From DASXZH01 sp963829965 (lineage in GTDB: Bacteria > Armatimonadota > Fimbriimonadia > Fimbriimonadales > Fimbriimonadaceae), in assembly GCA_963829965.1 (NCBI GenBank), contig CAWHLK010000036.1:62001-126000 (forward strand): a stretch of 64,000 nt of DNA, in the 5' to 3' direction. Shown piece after piece: positions 51,464-61,400 of this stretch (position 1 is its first letter; every line of letters begins with the position of its first letter). Both the position numbers and the translations under genes were made by a program. Below the pieces are notes generated by a model. It made no database searches. It saw nothing but the letters and a program-made list of their open reading frames with translations, and was not told where the DNA came from.

Positions 51464-54400
51464 AGGTGGGTTTTGCGGGCCGGCTTGCCGCTGCCTTCAT
51501 CAATAGCAAGCTTACGCCCCTGATCATCGTAGCCTCCCTCCTGCTTGGCGCTTTTGCGGTGCTCAAAACACCAAGGGAAGAGGAGCCGCAGATCATCGTG
51601 CCGATGGCGGACGTGATCGTCCAAATGCCGGGCGCTTCCGCGAAGGAAGTAGAGAATCGGGTGAGCACGCCCATGGAAAAGCTCCTTTGGGAGGTGCCGG
51701 GAGTCGAATATGTGTATTCGACAAGCACGGCGGGCGAGTCACTGGTGGTTGTGAGATTCCTCGTCGGCCAAGATGAGGAAAAGGCGCTTGTGCGCTTGCG
51801 CGAAAAGCTGCAAAGCCACTACGATATCATTCCCCCCGGCGCTTCCCAGCCGATTATCAAAGCTCGTTCGATTAATGACGTCGCGATTCTCGCTCTGACG
51901 CTCCACAGCCAAACCGCGGACTCCTACACCCTTCGCCAGGTCGCCGACAGGGTTGAACAGGCGATCAAATCGGTGCCGGATGTAAGCGAGACGGCCATCA
52001 TCGGGGGCGCCAAACGCCAGGTGCGGGTTATTCTCGATCGATCCAAGCTTGCAGCGTTTGGACTGGGGCCCGCAGACGTGACCTCGGCTCTGAATGAGGC
52101 CAACCATCAGGCCCAAGCCGGCCAGTTCGCAGGCAGTAACAATCAAGTCGCTGTAAAAATCGGCCAGTTCTTTCACTCGGCAGGCGATGTAAGAAACGCG
52201 GTCGTCGGTGTCTCGGGCGGGAAGTCCATCCTCCTGGGCGATGTGGCAGAAGTTCGCGATGGCCCGGAAGAAGCCAAGGATTACGTTTTGTTTGGTAACG
52301 GTCCTGCCGGCCGGGATCATCGCAACGATCTTGAACAGGCGGTAACCATCAGCATCGCAAAGCGCCAGGGCGTAAACGCGGTGGACGTCGTGGGCGCGGT
52401 TCTCGCGAAGGTTGACACGCTAAAGGGGACGCTGATTCCCGGCGACATCCAAGTTACCACCACCAGGAACTACGGCGAAACCGCCGCGGAGAAGTCCAAT
52501 GAGCTTCTCTATCACATGGGCATCGCGGTGGTTTCCGTAACCGTTCTGATCGCACTGGCTCTCGGGCGGAAAGAGTCTATGGTCGTTTTGATCGCCATTC
52601 CGGTCACCCTCGCGCTTACGCTCCTCGTTTTCTATCTCTATGGGTTCACCCTGAACCGGATCACCCTCTTTGCTCTCATCTTCTCCATCGGCATTCTCGT
52701 CGATGACGCGATTGTGGTGGTGGAAAACATCGTTCGGCACTTGCGCCTGCCGGAGGCAAAGAACGATGGCGTCCTCAAAACGGCCATTCAGGCGGTCGAT
52801 GAGGTTGGCAATCCGACCATTCTAGCGACATTCGCAGTCATCGCGGCGATCCTCCCGATGGCGTTCGTTGGCGGGCTGATGGGGCCCTATATGCGGCCCA
52901 TTCCGGTTGGCGCGTCGGCCGCTATGATCTTCTCGCTCCTCACCGCATTCATCGTGACCCCGTGGGCGGCTGTCCGCATCCTTAAAAAGAGCCGAAATGG
53001 GAAACAGGCGTCGGGGAAGGACCATGAGAAGGAGGATCGGCTCACCAAGGTCTATCGGCAAGTCATGACGCCGCTGCTTCGTTCCTGGAAAGTGCGAGGC
53101 GTTTTCTTTCTCGCGATCGGCCTTCTCATGGCGGGAGCGGTTTCTCTCATCGGTTTCAAATCGGTTACGGTGAAGATGCTTCCGTTCGACAATAAGAACG
53201 AGTTCCAGGTCATTGTGGACATGCCGACGGGCACCACGCTTGAGCAAACGGCTGCCGCGACCCGTGCGCTTGCCGGCTATAGCGCGAAAATTCCGGAGGT
53301 CACCAACTATCAGGTTTACGTAGGCACGGCAAGCCCCTACAACTTCAACGGACTTGTGCGCCACTATTTCACTCGGGATCAAAGCTATCAGGCGGACATC
53401 CAAATCAATCTCACCGGCAAATCCGAGCGCAAAGCGCAGAGCCACGACATCGTGAAGCGAATCCGAGGAGACTTGGCCCGCATCGCTGCCAATTACGGGG
53501 CGAGGATCAAGGTCGCCGAGGTGCCTCCCGGTCCGCCCGTCCTCGAAACCTTGGTTGCGGAGGTTTACGGGCCGGACGAACAATTCCGCCTGGAGGTCGC
53601 GAAGAAGATCAAGGGCATTTTCAGCACTACCGAGGGTGTCGCCGATGTGGATTGGTACGTGGACGATAATCAGACCACCTACCAGTTCCAGGTCGACAAG
53701 GAGAAAGCCGCCTTAGTGGGAGTGAGCCCGGAGAGCATCAATGACGCCGTATCGACAGCGCTTAACGGAAGCCAAGTTGGGCTTCTTCATGACGAAACCT
53801 CGCGCGAAGACATACCAATCCTGGCCCAGTTTCCACGGAGTGAGCGCAGCGGCATCGATGAACTGGACCAGATCAGCGTGCGCTCCAACGCCGGTGCAAT
53901 GGTTCCTGTGAGCGAGCTGGTCGCCGCGAAGCAGATACCAACCGACAAAGCGATCTACCACAAGAACCTGTTGCCGGTTGTCTATATCACCGGAGACGTG
54001 GTTGGCCGCCAGGAGAGTCCGGTGTACGCCATTTTGAAAATGGAACAGGCAATTGACCATTTGCAGCTTCCCCAAGGGGTCAAGCTAAATGTCCTTTCAA
54101 CGCATCTGCCAGAGAATACAGACTCGGCCGCTATGAAATGGGACGGCGAGTGGCAAATCACCTACGAGGTGTTTCGGGATCTAGGAGTAGCCTTCGCCGC
54201 GGTCCTTGTCCTGATCTACATTCTTGTCGTCGCGTGGTTTCAAGACTTCAAAACACCCCTCGTGATCATGGCGCCGATCCCTTTGACCCTGGTCGGCATC
54301 CTGCCTGCCCACGCTCTGATGGGAGCATTCTTCACGGCAACCTCGATGATCGGCTTTATCGCAGGGGCGGGAATTATTGTCCGGAACTCCATCATCCTCG

Positions 54401-54717
54401 TCGATTTTGTCGAACTCAGAAGGCGTCAGGGCTCAACCTTGGAACAAGCGGTAGTCGATGCGGGGGCGATCCGCTTCCGGCCGATGCTGCTCACCGCTGC
54501 CGCAGTCATTGTAGGATCGTTTGTGATCTTGTTTGATCCGATCTTCCAGGGGCTGGCCATTTCGCTGATGGCGGGCGAAATAGCTTCGACCCTGCTCTCC
54601 CGCCTTGCGGTGCCCGTCTTGTACTATCTCTCTCAGCGCGGCTCTGAAAAACGGCATACGACGGCCGCTCAAACCGCGCACATCGGTAAGGACTTGATCC
54701 CGACGCCATTGACTTAG
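51460..54717 (+). CDS. RND efflux pump, AcrB/HAE-like
   Basis: This 1085-residue pump has twelve helices in two halves with large periplasmic loops. The proton-relay aspartates appear in FSIGILVDDAIVVVENIVRH of helix 4. The pattern TPREEEPQIIVPMADVIVQMPGASAKEVENRVSTPMEKLL is typical of HAE-type drug pumps, and the docking and pore domains (GATDVQ-like loop, VYSTSTAG) fit. Its adaptor is just upstream. No outer-membrane channel is encoded beside it. Its stop interlocks with the convergent sigma gene. Confidence 0.94.
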   Translation: MKVGFAGRLAAAFINSKLTPLIIVASLLLGAFAVLKTPREEEPQIIVPMADVIVQMPGASAKEVENRVSTPMEKLLWEVPGVEYVYSTSTAGESLVVVRFLVGQDEEKALVRLREKLQSHYDIIPPGASQPIIKARSINDVAILALTLHSQTADSYTLRQVADRVEQAIKSVPDVSETAIIGGAKRQVRVILDRSKLAAFGLGPADVTSALNEANHQAQAGQFAGSNNQVAVKIGQFFHSAGDVRNAVVGVSGGKSILLGDVAEVRDGPEEAKDYVLFGNGPAGRDHRNDLEQAVTISIAKRQGVNAVDVVGAVLAKVDTLKGTLIPGDIQVTTTRNYGETAAEKSNELLYHMGIAVVSVTVLIALALGRKESMVVLIAIPVTLALTLLVFYLYGFTLNRITLFALIFSIGILVDDAIVVVENIVRHLRLPEAKNDGVLKTAIQAVDEVGNPTILATFAVIAAILPMAFVGGLMGPYMRPIPVGASAAMIFSLLTAFIVTPWAAVRILKKSRNGKQASGKDHEKEDRLTKVYRQVMTPLLRSWKVRGVFFLAIGLLMAGAVSLIGFKSVTVKMLPFDNKNEFQVIVDMPTGTTLEQTAAATRALAGYSAKIPEVTNYQVYVGTASPYNFNGLVRHYFTRDQSYQADIQINLTGKSERKAQSHDIVKRIRGDLARIAANYGARIKVAEVPPGPPVLETLVAEVYGPDEQFRLEVAKKIKGIFSTTEGVADVDWYVDDNQTTYQFQVDKEKAALVGVSPESINDAVSTALNGSQVGLLHDETSREDIPILAQFPRSERSGIDELDQISVRSNAGAMVPVSELVAAKQIPTDKAIYHKNLLPVVYITGDVVGRQESPVYAILKMEQAIDHLQLPQGVKLNVLSTHLPENTDSAAMKWDGEWQITYEVFRDLGVAFAAVLVLIYILVVAWFQDFKTPLVIMAPIPLTLVGILPAHALMGAFFTATSMIGFIAGAGIIVRNSIILVDFVELRRRQGSTLEQAVVDAGAIRFRPMLLTAAAVIVGSFVILFDPIFQGLAISLMAGEIASTLLSRLAVPVLYYLSQRGSEKRHTTAAQTAHIGKDLIPTPLT

Positions 54718-55235
54718 GCGACGTTCTCACATCCTAAACCGGAATCCAACGCCGCTCTCATTAGCCCTCTCGCCCGATGGAGACGCGATTTTACTGCCGT
54801 GACCGATAGGCCGAGCTGAGCAGCGACGTCCTCTGCCTTGTCGCCCCGAATCTCGCGAAGCAGATAAACCTCTCGGTAGTGATCGGGGAGGGATTCGATG
54901 GCGCCGGCAACACAGTCCTTCATCGTGGCCAGTTCGTGCTCCGTGGCGGGGCTCGGCTCTTCGCTTGGAATTTCAAAGCCTTTCGCTTCCAAGTCTGCCA
55001 AAGAGACAAAGCTCAGCATGCGATCCTTGATCCTGATCCGGGCGCACGCACGGGCTCCGATCTTTGCCAGCCACGCCTGAAAATTGGTGGGGTCTTTGAG
55101 CTTTACCGATGCCCTTAGGGCAGCCAGGAGCGCGTCTGCAAGCGCGTCTTCCGCATCGTCCTGATTGCCGCATGTCCTAATCATTTGCCGATACACGGAG
55201 TCTTTGTGGCGATTAATGAGTCGTTCCAGGTCCAC
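54714..55235 (-). CDS. ECF-type RNA polymerase sigma factor
   Basis: This 173-residue two-domain sigma factor has region 2 DAEDALADALLAALRAS...NFQAWLAKIGARACARIRIKD (-10 recognition) and region 4 IESLPDHYREVYLLREIRGDKAEDVAAQLGLSVTAVKSRLHRARGLMRAAL (an HTH for the -35). No anti-sigma factor gene follows. Its cysteine-containing C-terminus SGLGCENVA is short. It is transcribed away from the SLH porin gene with a 120-base gap, so it may control the neighbouring envelope genes. Confidence 0.9.
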   Translation of the reverse strand: MDLERLINRHKDSVYRQMIRTCGNQDDAEDALADALLAALRASVKLKDPTNFQAWLAKIGARACARIRIKDRMLSFVSLADLEAKGFEIPSEEPSPATEHELATMKDCVAGAIESLPDHYREVYLLREIRGDKAEDVAAQLGLSVTAVKSRLHRARGLMRAALDSGLGCENVA

Positions 55236-55339
55236 GCGGTTTTGACGTTACCAGATCAACCTCCTTCCCGCCTTTCATGGACCGCCTCTGAAATCAAAGT
55301 TAATCTTCAGGAAATATAAAATATATTTGATCATTTATG

Positions 55340-55345
55340 TATACT
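55340..55345 (+). promoter_or_regulatory. -10 box before the SLH porin
   Basis: TATACT (close to TATAAT) stands in a very AT-rich stretch (55300-55350) about 47 bases before the preferred start. No good -35 is seen at 17 bases; the AT-rich part may act as an UP element. Confidence 0.45.
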
Positions 55346-55391
55346 ATTCCTGAGATTGGGCAATGATTTTGTCCCGCTCAAGCGAAGAAAA

Positions 55392-57422
55392 ATGGTAACG
55401 AAGACTCTCCGATCGGCCCTCTGCACAGTGTTGCTCGCAGGATTGACTGTGCCCCTCCTTGCCCAGGACAATTTCCCTGATGTCCCCGAGAATCACTGGG
55501 CTTACGAGGCGCTCGGCCGGCTTAAGAAGGACGGGCTATTGGTTGGATACCCGGACGGCCTTTTTCGCGGCAACCGTCCCGCTAGTCGTTACGAGTTAGC
55601 GGTTGCGATCCATGCGACCTACGTTCATCTGAAATCGATCACCGATGGGCTTCAATCCGAAATCGACGACCTGAAGGGCGGCGATGCTGCCTCGCAGCTC
55701 CAGGCGCTCAAGGACGCGGTTGCACAGCTCCAGGACGAGCTCAACGCCATGAAGGGCTGGGGCTCGGACATCGACAATCTCAAGAAGCTCGCCGACGAGT
55801 TCCAGAAGGAACTTGCTTCCCTGGGTGTGGACGTCGAAGGACTAAAGAAAGACATTGGCGAACTGGCCAAGCGGGTGGGAGTGCTCGAAGCGCACCATCT
55901 GCCCTTTGACATTCACGGGGACACCAATTTCTTCCTTTACGCGGGGAACGGCTCCGGCAACCTTTTCGGCATATCCACCTCTGGCCGCCCGGTCGGCGCC
56001 CAGGTAGTGACGACGCCTGCCGGGAAGCAAGTTTTGGTGCCCGTCGGCTTCGAAAAGAACTCGACCGTCTACCAAGAGCTTGTGCTAAAGCTCACGAGCA
56101 ACGACGAGAGCAGCATCAGGTGGCATGGCGACATCTCCATAGGAAACTTGCTCCAGACGTCCACGTCGGGCGCAACCACGGCGGCATATTCCAGCCAGTC
56201 CCACAATGGGAACAAGGTTCCTCACGGAGCCGGGCCGGAGGCTCTTTATATTCAAGATCTCGCGGTCGATTTTGGTTCGAAGATTGCCGGCGAAGGATTC
56301 AATGCCGAGCTGGGAAGAACCGGCTACGAGATCGATCCCTATATCTATAGGCGAATCGACGTGCTCCCCTACTACTTCGTCACCGACTTCTGGGGCGACG
56401 GCAAGTGGTATTTCGATGGTGGGATCCTCGGCTTCCATCTCAATGGCGCAAAGCTGGATGTTTTCGGCGGCAAGCAAAGCGACCAAACCGACACTGCGGG
56501 CACAAACTATCAGCCCATGCTCGTCGGCGCGCTCGGGCACCCGTTTACCCCCGGCAAAGCCGTTCCTTCGGGCATCACCAACAGCGCCGATGCGCTGGGA
56601 ATCACGGTGGACGAGCAGCTCGGGCTAAACCTCGGCGTTCCGCTTGGAGCGAACGGCAACCTGGACCTTGCCTATATTGAGTTTGAATCGAACAGCGGAT
56701 CCACCGAAGCGAGCGTGACGACCGGCTTCCCCGCCGCGAACCGCGCGGATGTTTATGGAGGAGTCCTGAGTTACAAACTGGAACGCCATCTGAAGTTGAA
56801 AGGCGGGTATTCCGCTTCCGACCTCCGAATTGGCGATCACGACCTCACGAGCAAGGACAACTATTCTTGGCACGGCTCGCTTGCCTACGATTCGGACAAG
56901 TGGGGGTTGGAAGCCGGCTACCGGCAGATCGAGCCGCAGTTTGGCGCGCCGGGAGATTGGGGACGGATCGGCATTTGGTGGAACCCAACCGACATTGAGG
57001 GCCCATGGGCAGCCGCCCATGTCAATCTTACGGACAAGCTCGGGCTCAAGGTCTCCGGCGAGTGGGACAGCGGCACGAACACAAAATTCAGCCTCCCCAC
57101 CTCCCTCGGCGGCGGGACGAGCACGGGCCTTGCGAACGACGACACGCTCTATGACTACAAGGCTGAACTGGACTACCGGTTCTGCGAGTCCTGGAGCACG
57201 CTGTTCAGCATCGACTTTGTGAACTGGCATTTTCCAGGCCAGCCGAACAACCCGTATGAGTCTTGGTACACGGTCGGCTTGCGGGATCAGTTGAGCCATG
57301 ACGCGTTCATCAACTTTGTGCTGCAGTACAGCAGCTTTGACGGCGAGGGGATCGTTGACCCTTATTCGAATCCGCGCCTGGCCGGCTATCTGTTGACGAC
57401 GCAATTGACGGTGAAGTTCTGA
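55392..57422 (+). CDS. SLH-domain outer-membrane porin (OmpM/Slr1841 type)
   Basis: The protein of about 676 residues has a signal peptide (KTLRSALCTVLLAGLTVPLLAQ) and one SLH motif DVPENHWAYEALGRLKKDGLLVGYPDGLFRGNRPASRYELAVAIHA (about residues 28-75) that would bind pyruvylated or amidated peptidoglycan-linked polymer. A coiled coil follows (about 85-170), then a beta-barrel to the end (final strand LTTQLTVKF with a terminal aromatic). This is the porin that tethers the outer membrane to the wall in SLH-using diderms (Negativicutes, Thermus, cyanobacteria, Armatimonadota). The start may also be the TTG at 55356. A four-fold heptamer repeat covers the stop. Confidence 0.88.
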   Translation: MVTKTLRSALCTVLLAGLTVPLLAQDNFPDVPENHWAYEALGRLKKDGLLVGYPDGLFRGNRPASRYELAVAIHATYVHLKSITDGLQSEIDDLKGGDAASQLQALKDAVAQLQDELNAMKGWGSDIDNLKKLADEFQKELASLGVDVEGLKKDIGELAKRVGVLEAHHLPFDIHGDTNFFLYAGNGSGNLFGISTSGRPVGAQVVTTPAGKQVLVPVGFEKNSTVYQELVLKLTSNDESSIRWHGDISIGNLLQTSTSGATTAAYSSQSHNGNKVPHGAGPEALYIQDLAVDFGSKIAGEGFNAELGRTGYEIDPYIYRRIDVLPYYFVTDFWGDGKWYFDGGILGFHLNGAKLDVFGGKQSDQTDTAGTNYQPMLVGALGHPFTPGKAVPSGITNSADALGITVDEQLGLNLGVPLGANGNLDLAYIEFESNSGSTEASVTTGFPAANRADVYGGVLSYKLERHLKLKGGYSASDLRIGDHDLTSKDNYSWHGSLAYDSDKWGLEAGYRQIEPQFGAPGDWGRIGIWWNPTDIEGPWAAAHVNLTDKLGLKVSGEWDSGTNTKFSLPTSLGGGTSTGLANDDTLYDYKAELDYRFCESWSTLFSIDFVNWHFPGQPNNPYESWYTVGLRDQLSHDAFINFVLQYSSFDGEGIVDPYSNPRLAGYLLTTQLTVKF

Positions 57423-57448
57423 ACTGTGAACTGTGAACTGTGAACTGT
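57421..57448. repeat. Perfect 4x heptamer GAACTGT
   Basis: Four exact copies of the 7-mer GAACTGT lie in tandem, starting inside the stop codon of the SLH porin. It is one of several heptamer arrays found just after stop codons in this window. Confidence 0.85.
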
Positions 57449-57462
57449 TGAAGGTAAAGAGG

Positions 57463-57566
57463 CTATCGCAAACCTAATCTGTCGGTCGGTAACGAGCTTT
57501 TTGCTCCGCTTCGCGGAGTGTCAAGCTAAAGACTCGACCTACTTCAGCCTCGAGGGATTGCGACAG
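57463..57566. repeat. MITE-like dispersed repeat, copy 2
   Basis: The 104-bp unit is flanked by CTATCGCAA (57463-57471) and its imperfect reverse complement TTGCGACAG (57558-57566, 8 of 9). It holds the 29-bp core shared with 11664-11692 (here 57500-57528) with the palindrome CTCCGC-TTC-GCGGAG, and the block CTCGACCTACTTCA (57533-57546). Most of the gap 57423-57738 is this repeat plus heptamers. Confidence 0.65.
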
Positions 57567-57591
57567 GAACCCGGGTAGAGGCGTGGAGATT

Positions 57592-57613
57592 GTAAACGGG
57601 CAAACGGTAAACG
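57592..57613. repeat. GTAAACG heptamer-like repeat
   Basis: GTAAACG, GGCAAACG and GTAAACG follow each other and run into GTTAC. They belong to the heptamer repeat type seen elsewhere in the window. Confidence 0.5.
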
Positions 57614-57738
57614 GTTACAAGCAGCTTGAACGTTTTTCTGGGTCTGTCCCGTTAGTTCAAAATATTTTACTTTTTCAGCCCTGACCCTTTACCCATTCCG
57701 CTTTCCCCTGCGTAGAAGTGTTGAAAAGAGGTGTTGGA

Positions 57739-58116
57739 TTGAGTCAGAAATCATTTTGTTTATCGTTAGCCGCCTTTGCCCTGGTGGCGCTTGGCGTTAG
57801 TCCGTCCTTGGCGAAAGGGCAAGATAGCAAGCCTGGCAAGAATTTCGAGCCGGTTTATAAACTTTTTCACGACAATTGTGTTTCCTGTCATAACGACAAG
57901 AATCATTCGGCGAACATCGATCTCAGCACGTATGATTCGGTCATGAAGAGCGGCGGTGACAAGCCGATCGTCGTTCCCAAGAAGCCCGAGGAGAGCAATC
58001 TTCTTGCGTATATCGAGGGCACGAAGAAGCCGCAGATGCCCTTGAGGGGCAAGCCCCTAAAGAGCGACCAGGTGGACCTGGTGAAGAAATGGATCAAGGA
58101 CGGGGCGAAGAACTAG
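57739..58116 (+). CDS. Small exported cytochrome-c-like protein (planctomycete-type)
   Basis: The protein of about 125 residues starts at the TTG at 57739, with an AGAGG site 7 bases before it. It has a signal peptide (KSFCLSLAAFALVALGVSPSLA) and then a haem motif CVSCH in KLFHDNCVSCHNDKNHSANIDLSTYDSVMKSG, the pattern of the PSCyt1/PSD1-type cytochrome domains in Planctomycetes and Armatimonadota. A distal ligand Met could be in KKPQMPLRG. It ends QVDLVKKWIKDGAKN, typical of the cytochrome c C-terminal helix. It should carry electrons in the periplasm. A terminator follows directly. Confidence 0.82.
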   Translation: MSQKSFCLSLAAFALVALGVSPSLAKGQDSKPGKNFEPVYKLFHDNCVSCHNDKNHSANIDLSTYDSVMKSGGDKPIVVPKKPEESNLLAYIEGTKKPQMPLRGKPLKSDQVDLVKKWIKDGAKN

Positions 58117-58136
58117 CTTAGAATCACGAACCCATC

Positions 58137-58173
58137 AGCGCCGGCAGGGCTTTCCCTGCCGGCGCTTCTTTTT
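58137..58173 (+). terminator. Rho-independent terminator after the cytochrome gene
   Basis: A 13-bp stem AGCGCCGGCAGGG (58137-58149) pairs with 58154-58166, with a CTTT loop and a T-rich tail to 58173. The remaining bases to the next gene (58446) show AT-rich sequence and no gene that I can support. Confidence 0.9.
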
Positions 58174-58445
58174 GCCGGCCCATCCGGGGCCACCGAAAGC
58201 AGTAGAATATTAAAATACTTTATGGCATACAGTTCTGAATAATGGCTCTCCGTTCTGGCTTCCCACCAAATCCCGAAAGTAAACAGACTCAAAATGACAT
58301 AGTGGACCGGAAAACTAAGGCATTCAGTCCCCTTAGCGTAATGCATAAATCATGCACATAAAGTCATCGTTTTGTGGAACAACAGGCGCCATTATCGCGT
58401 TGATTCATTAGGGCGAGCAATGGACGGTCGCTCCCCGCCCAAATT

Positions 58446-61400
58446 ATGCCGAACGCCGTAAAAGCTCTTCAACGACCCTACACGTACATCGTTCTCGCTT
58501 TGTTGATCATGCTCCTTGGCCTAGTTACAGCGGCGAGCACCCCCACCGACGTTTTCCCCAACATCGACATTCCCGTCGCGAGCGTGATCTGGACGTACAC
58601 CGGCGCTTCACCGAACATCATGGAGTCTCGAATTGTGCAGACCGCCGAGCGGTCCTACAGTTCTTCGGTGAACGACATCGAGCACATGGAATCCCAGACG
58701 ATGCCGGGCATGTCGGTCATCAAGATTTTCTTCCAGCCCGGCGCTCGAGTGGACTCGGACATGGCGCAGATCACGGCCACTTCCCAGTCAATCCTTAAAT
58801 ATCTGCCTCCCGGATTAACTCCGCCTCTAATCCTGCAGTTCAACGCCTCCAGCGTGCCGATCCTCCAGCTCGGCATTTCCAGTCCTGACATGACGCAGGC
58901 GCAGCTCAATGACTATGCGCAGAATTTCATTCGAATCCAATTGGCTGCCATTCGCGGCGCGGCGATTCCCTCGCCTTACGGGGGAACCCAGCGCACCATC
59001 ATGGTCGATCTCAACCAAAGCGCTCTGCAGGCAAAAGGGCTTTCGCCGATGGACGTGGCGAACGCGATCAACCTTCAAAACCTCATCATTCCCGCCGGTA
59101 CGGAAAAAATGGGGAGACGCGAGTATACGGTCAGTATCAACAGCAGCCCTACCCTTGTTGATGAACTCAACAAAGTGCCGGTTAAGGTGGTCAATGGGGC
59201 AACCGTTTTCCTTGGAGATGTCGCCGAAGTGCACGACGGCGCGGCCGTTCAAACCAACGTGGTGGATAAGGACGGCAAGCCGTCCGTTCTGCTCACGGTT
59301 CTCAAGAGCGGCAATGCGTCGACTCTGGATATCGTGGACAAGATCAAGGAGGCGATTCCGAGAGTTCAGGCAACGCTGCCCAAGGATCTCCACCTGAACA
59401 TCGTTTCCGACCAATCGATGTTTGTGAGAGCCTCGGTGAACAGCGTCATGCGGGAAGGACTGATTGCCGCGATCCTCACCGCGCTCATGATCCTGCTGTT
59501 TCTTGGAAGCTGGCGCAGCACGCTCATTGTGGCGTTGGGAATCCCGCTTTCCATCTTCTTTTCGATCATGTGCCTTAGCGGCCTGGGGCAAACGATCAAC
59601 GTGATGACGTTGGGAGGTTTGGCCCTTGCCATTGGAATTCTGGTTGATAACGCGATTGTGTCGATTGAGAACATCTATCGCAACTTAGGGCTCGGCAAAA
59701 AGTTGCATAGCGCCATCGTCGACGGCGTGGAACAGGTTGGCACGCCCCAGCTCGTTTCGACAATGGCGATCTGCATCGTCTTCCTTCCGATTCTGTTCCT
59801 CACCGGAGCGGCAGGCTCGCTCTTTAAGCCGCTGGCAATGGCGGTGGTGTTCTCCATGATCGCCTCCTATCTGCTTTCGCGCACGTTCGTGCCCGTCATG
59901 GCGGCCAAGCTGATCGGCAAAGAGGCGCACCTTCATGCCCACGGGCACGAGCCAGTCGATGACAAGCACATGCGCCATCACGACCACGCCTCCGGACCAA
60001 GCCATGATGGGACGGGCGCGAAGTCTGCTCCGCAGGGAGATGCCATTTGGCGGATGCACCTCGTGTTCAACAGGAGCTTCGAGAAATTGCTCGACGCCTA
60101 TCGTCACGGAGTGACCTGGGCGGTTCGCCATCGCGGAACGGTAATGCTCGGTTTCGGAGGGTTTTTCGTAGCTTCGCTGTTCTTGGCGCCGTTCATTGGC
60201 GAGGACTTCTTTCCCGAAGTGGACGCCGGCTCGTTCCGGCTTCACGTGAGAGCGCCGGCCGGCACTCGCCTGGAAGAAACGCAGAAACTGTTTGCTCGAG
60301 TGGAAGACACGATCCATCAGGTGATTCCTGCCAAAGAAACCGACCTGGTGATGGACAATATCGGCATCGCGGTGGGCGGCGTGAACGTGGCTTATAACAC
60401 GACGGGAGCAGTAGGGCCTTCGGACGGCGAAATCCTCGTGCAGCTCAAAGAGGGGCACGCTCCAACCGAACAGTATGTCGAGAAGCTGAGAATCGTCTTG
60501 AGAGAGGATTATCCGAACGTCACGTTCTTCTTCCAGCCGGCGGATATCACCACCCAGATCCTCGACTTCGGCCTTCCGGCTCCCATCGACCTGCAAGTGG
60601 TCGGGAGGAGCAAAGAAAACTACGCTCTCGCGGAAAAGATCGCTCAGAAGGTCAAGCTGATTCCGGGAGCGGCGGATGTGCACATACACCAGGTAGTGAA
60701 TTATCCGGAGATTCACATTTCCGCGAGTCGCCAGCGCTTGGCAGAGGTTGGCCTAACTCAAAAGGACTTCGCCAACAACGTGCTTATCCCCCTTAGCTCC
60801 AGCGGGCAGATTTTGCCGAACTTCTGGGTGGACCCAACGAACGGCGTGAGCTACCTGGTTGAGGTTCAAACCCCTCAATTCAGTCTTCACAATCTGCAGG
60901 ACCTTGAGAACACGCCCCTCGCGGTGAAAGATGGCCCCCCTCAGGCGCTTTCCAACCTGGCGACTTTTTCCCGAACCACCAGCCCTCAGGTTCTGAACGA
61001 TTACGACGTTCAGCCCACAATCGACATTTACGCCAATATCCAAGATAGGGATCTCGGCGGAGTGGCGAGCGACATCCAGAAGACGCTGGACTCATTCAAC
61101 GGCCACTTGCCGAGAGGCACCCGGCTTGTGATGCGCGGCCAAGTCCAGAGCATGAACTCTACTTTCATGGGCCTTGGCCTTGGCCTCGTCTTCTCAATCA
61201 TTCTCGTTTACTTCCTACTGGTTGTGAACTACCAGTCCTGGATCGATCCGCTCATTATCGTTGCGGCGCTGCCGGGCGCGTTGAGCGGCATTCTGCTCAT
61301 GCTGTTTGTGACCAACACCACCTTCAGCGTTCCCGCACTGATGGGAGCGATCATGTGCGTAGGCGTGGCTACGGCGAACAGCGTGCTTGTGGTCACATTT

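Noticed and set aside
59685..60716. Minus-strand frame of 343 codons inside the second RND pump
   Set aside because: It is antisense to a conserved transporter with no motif or start signal of its own.
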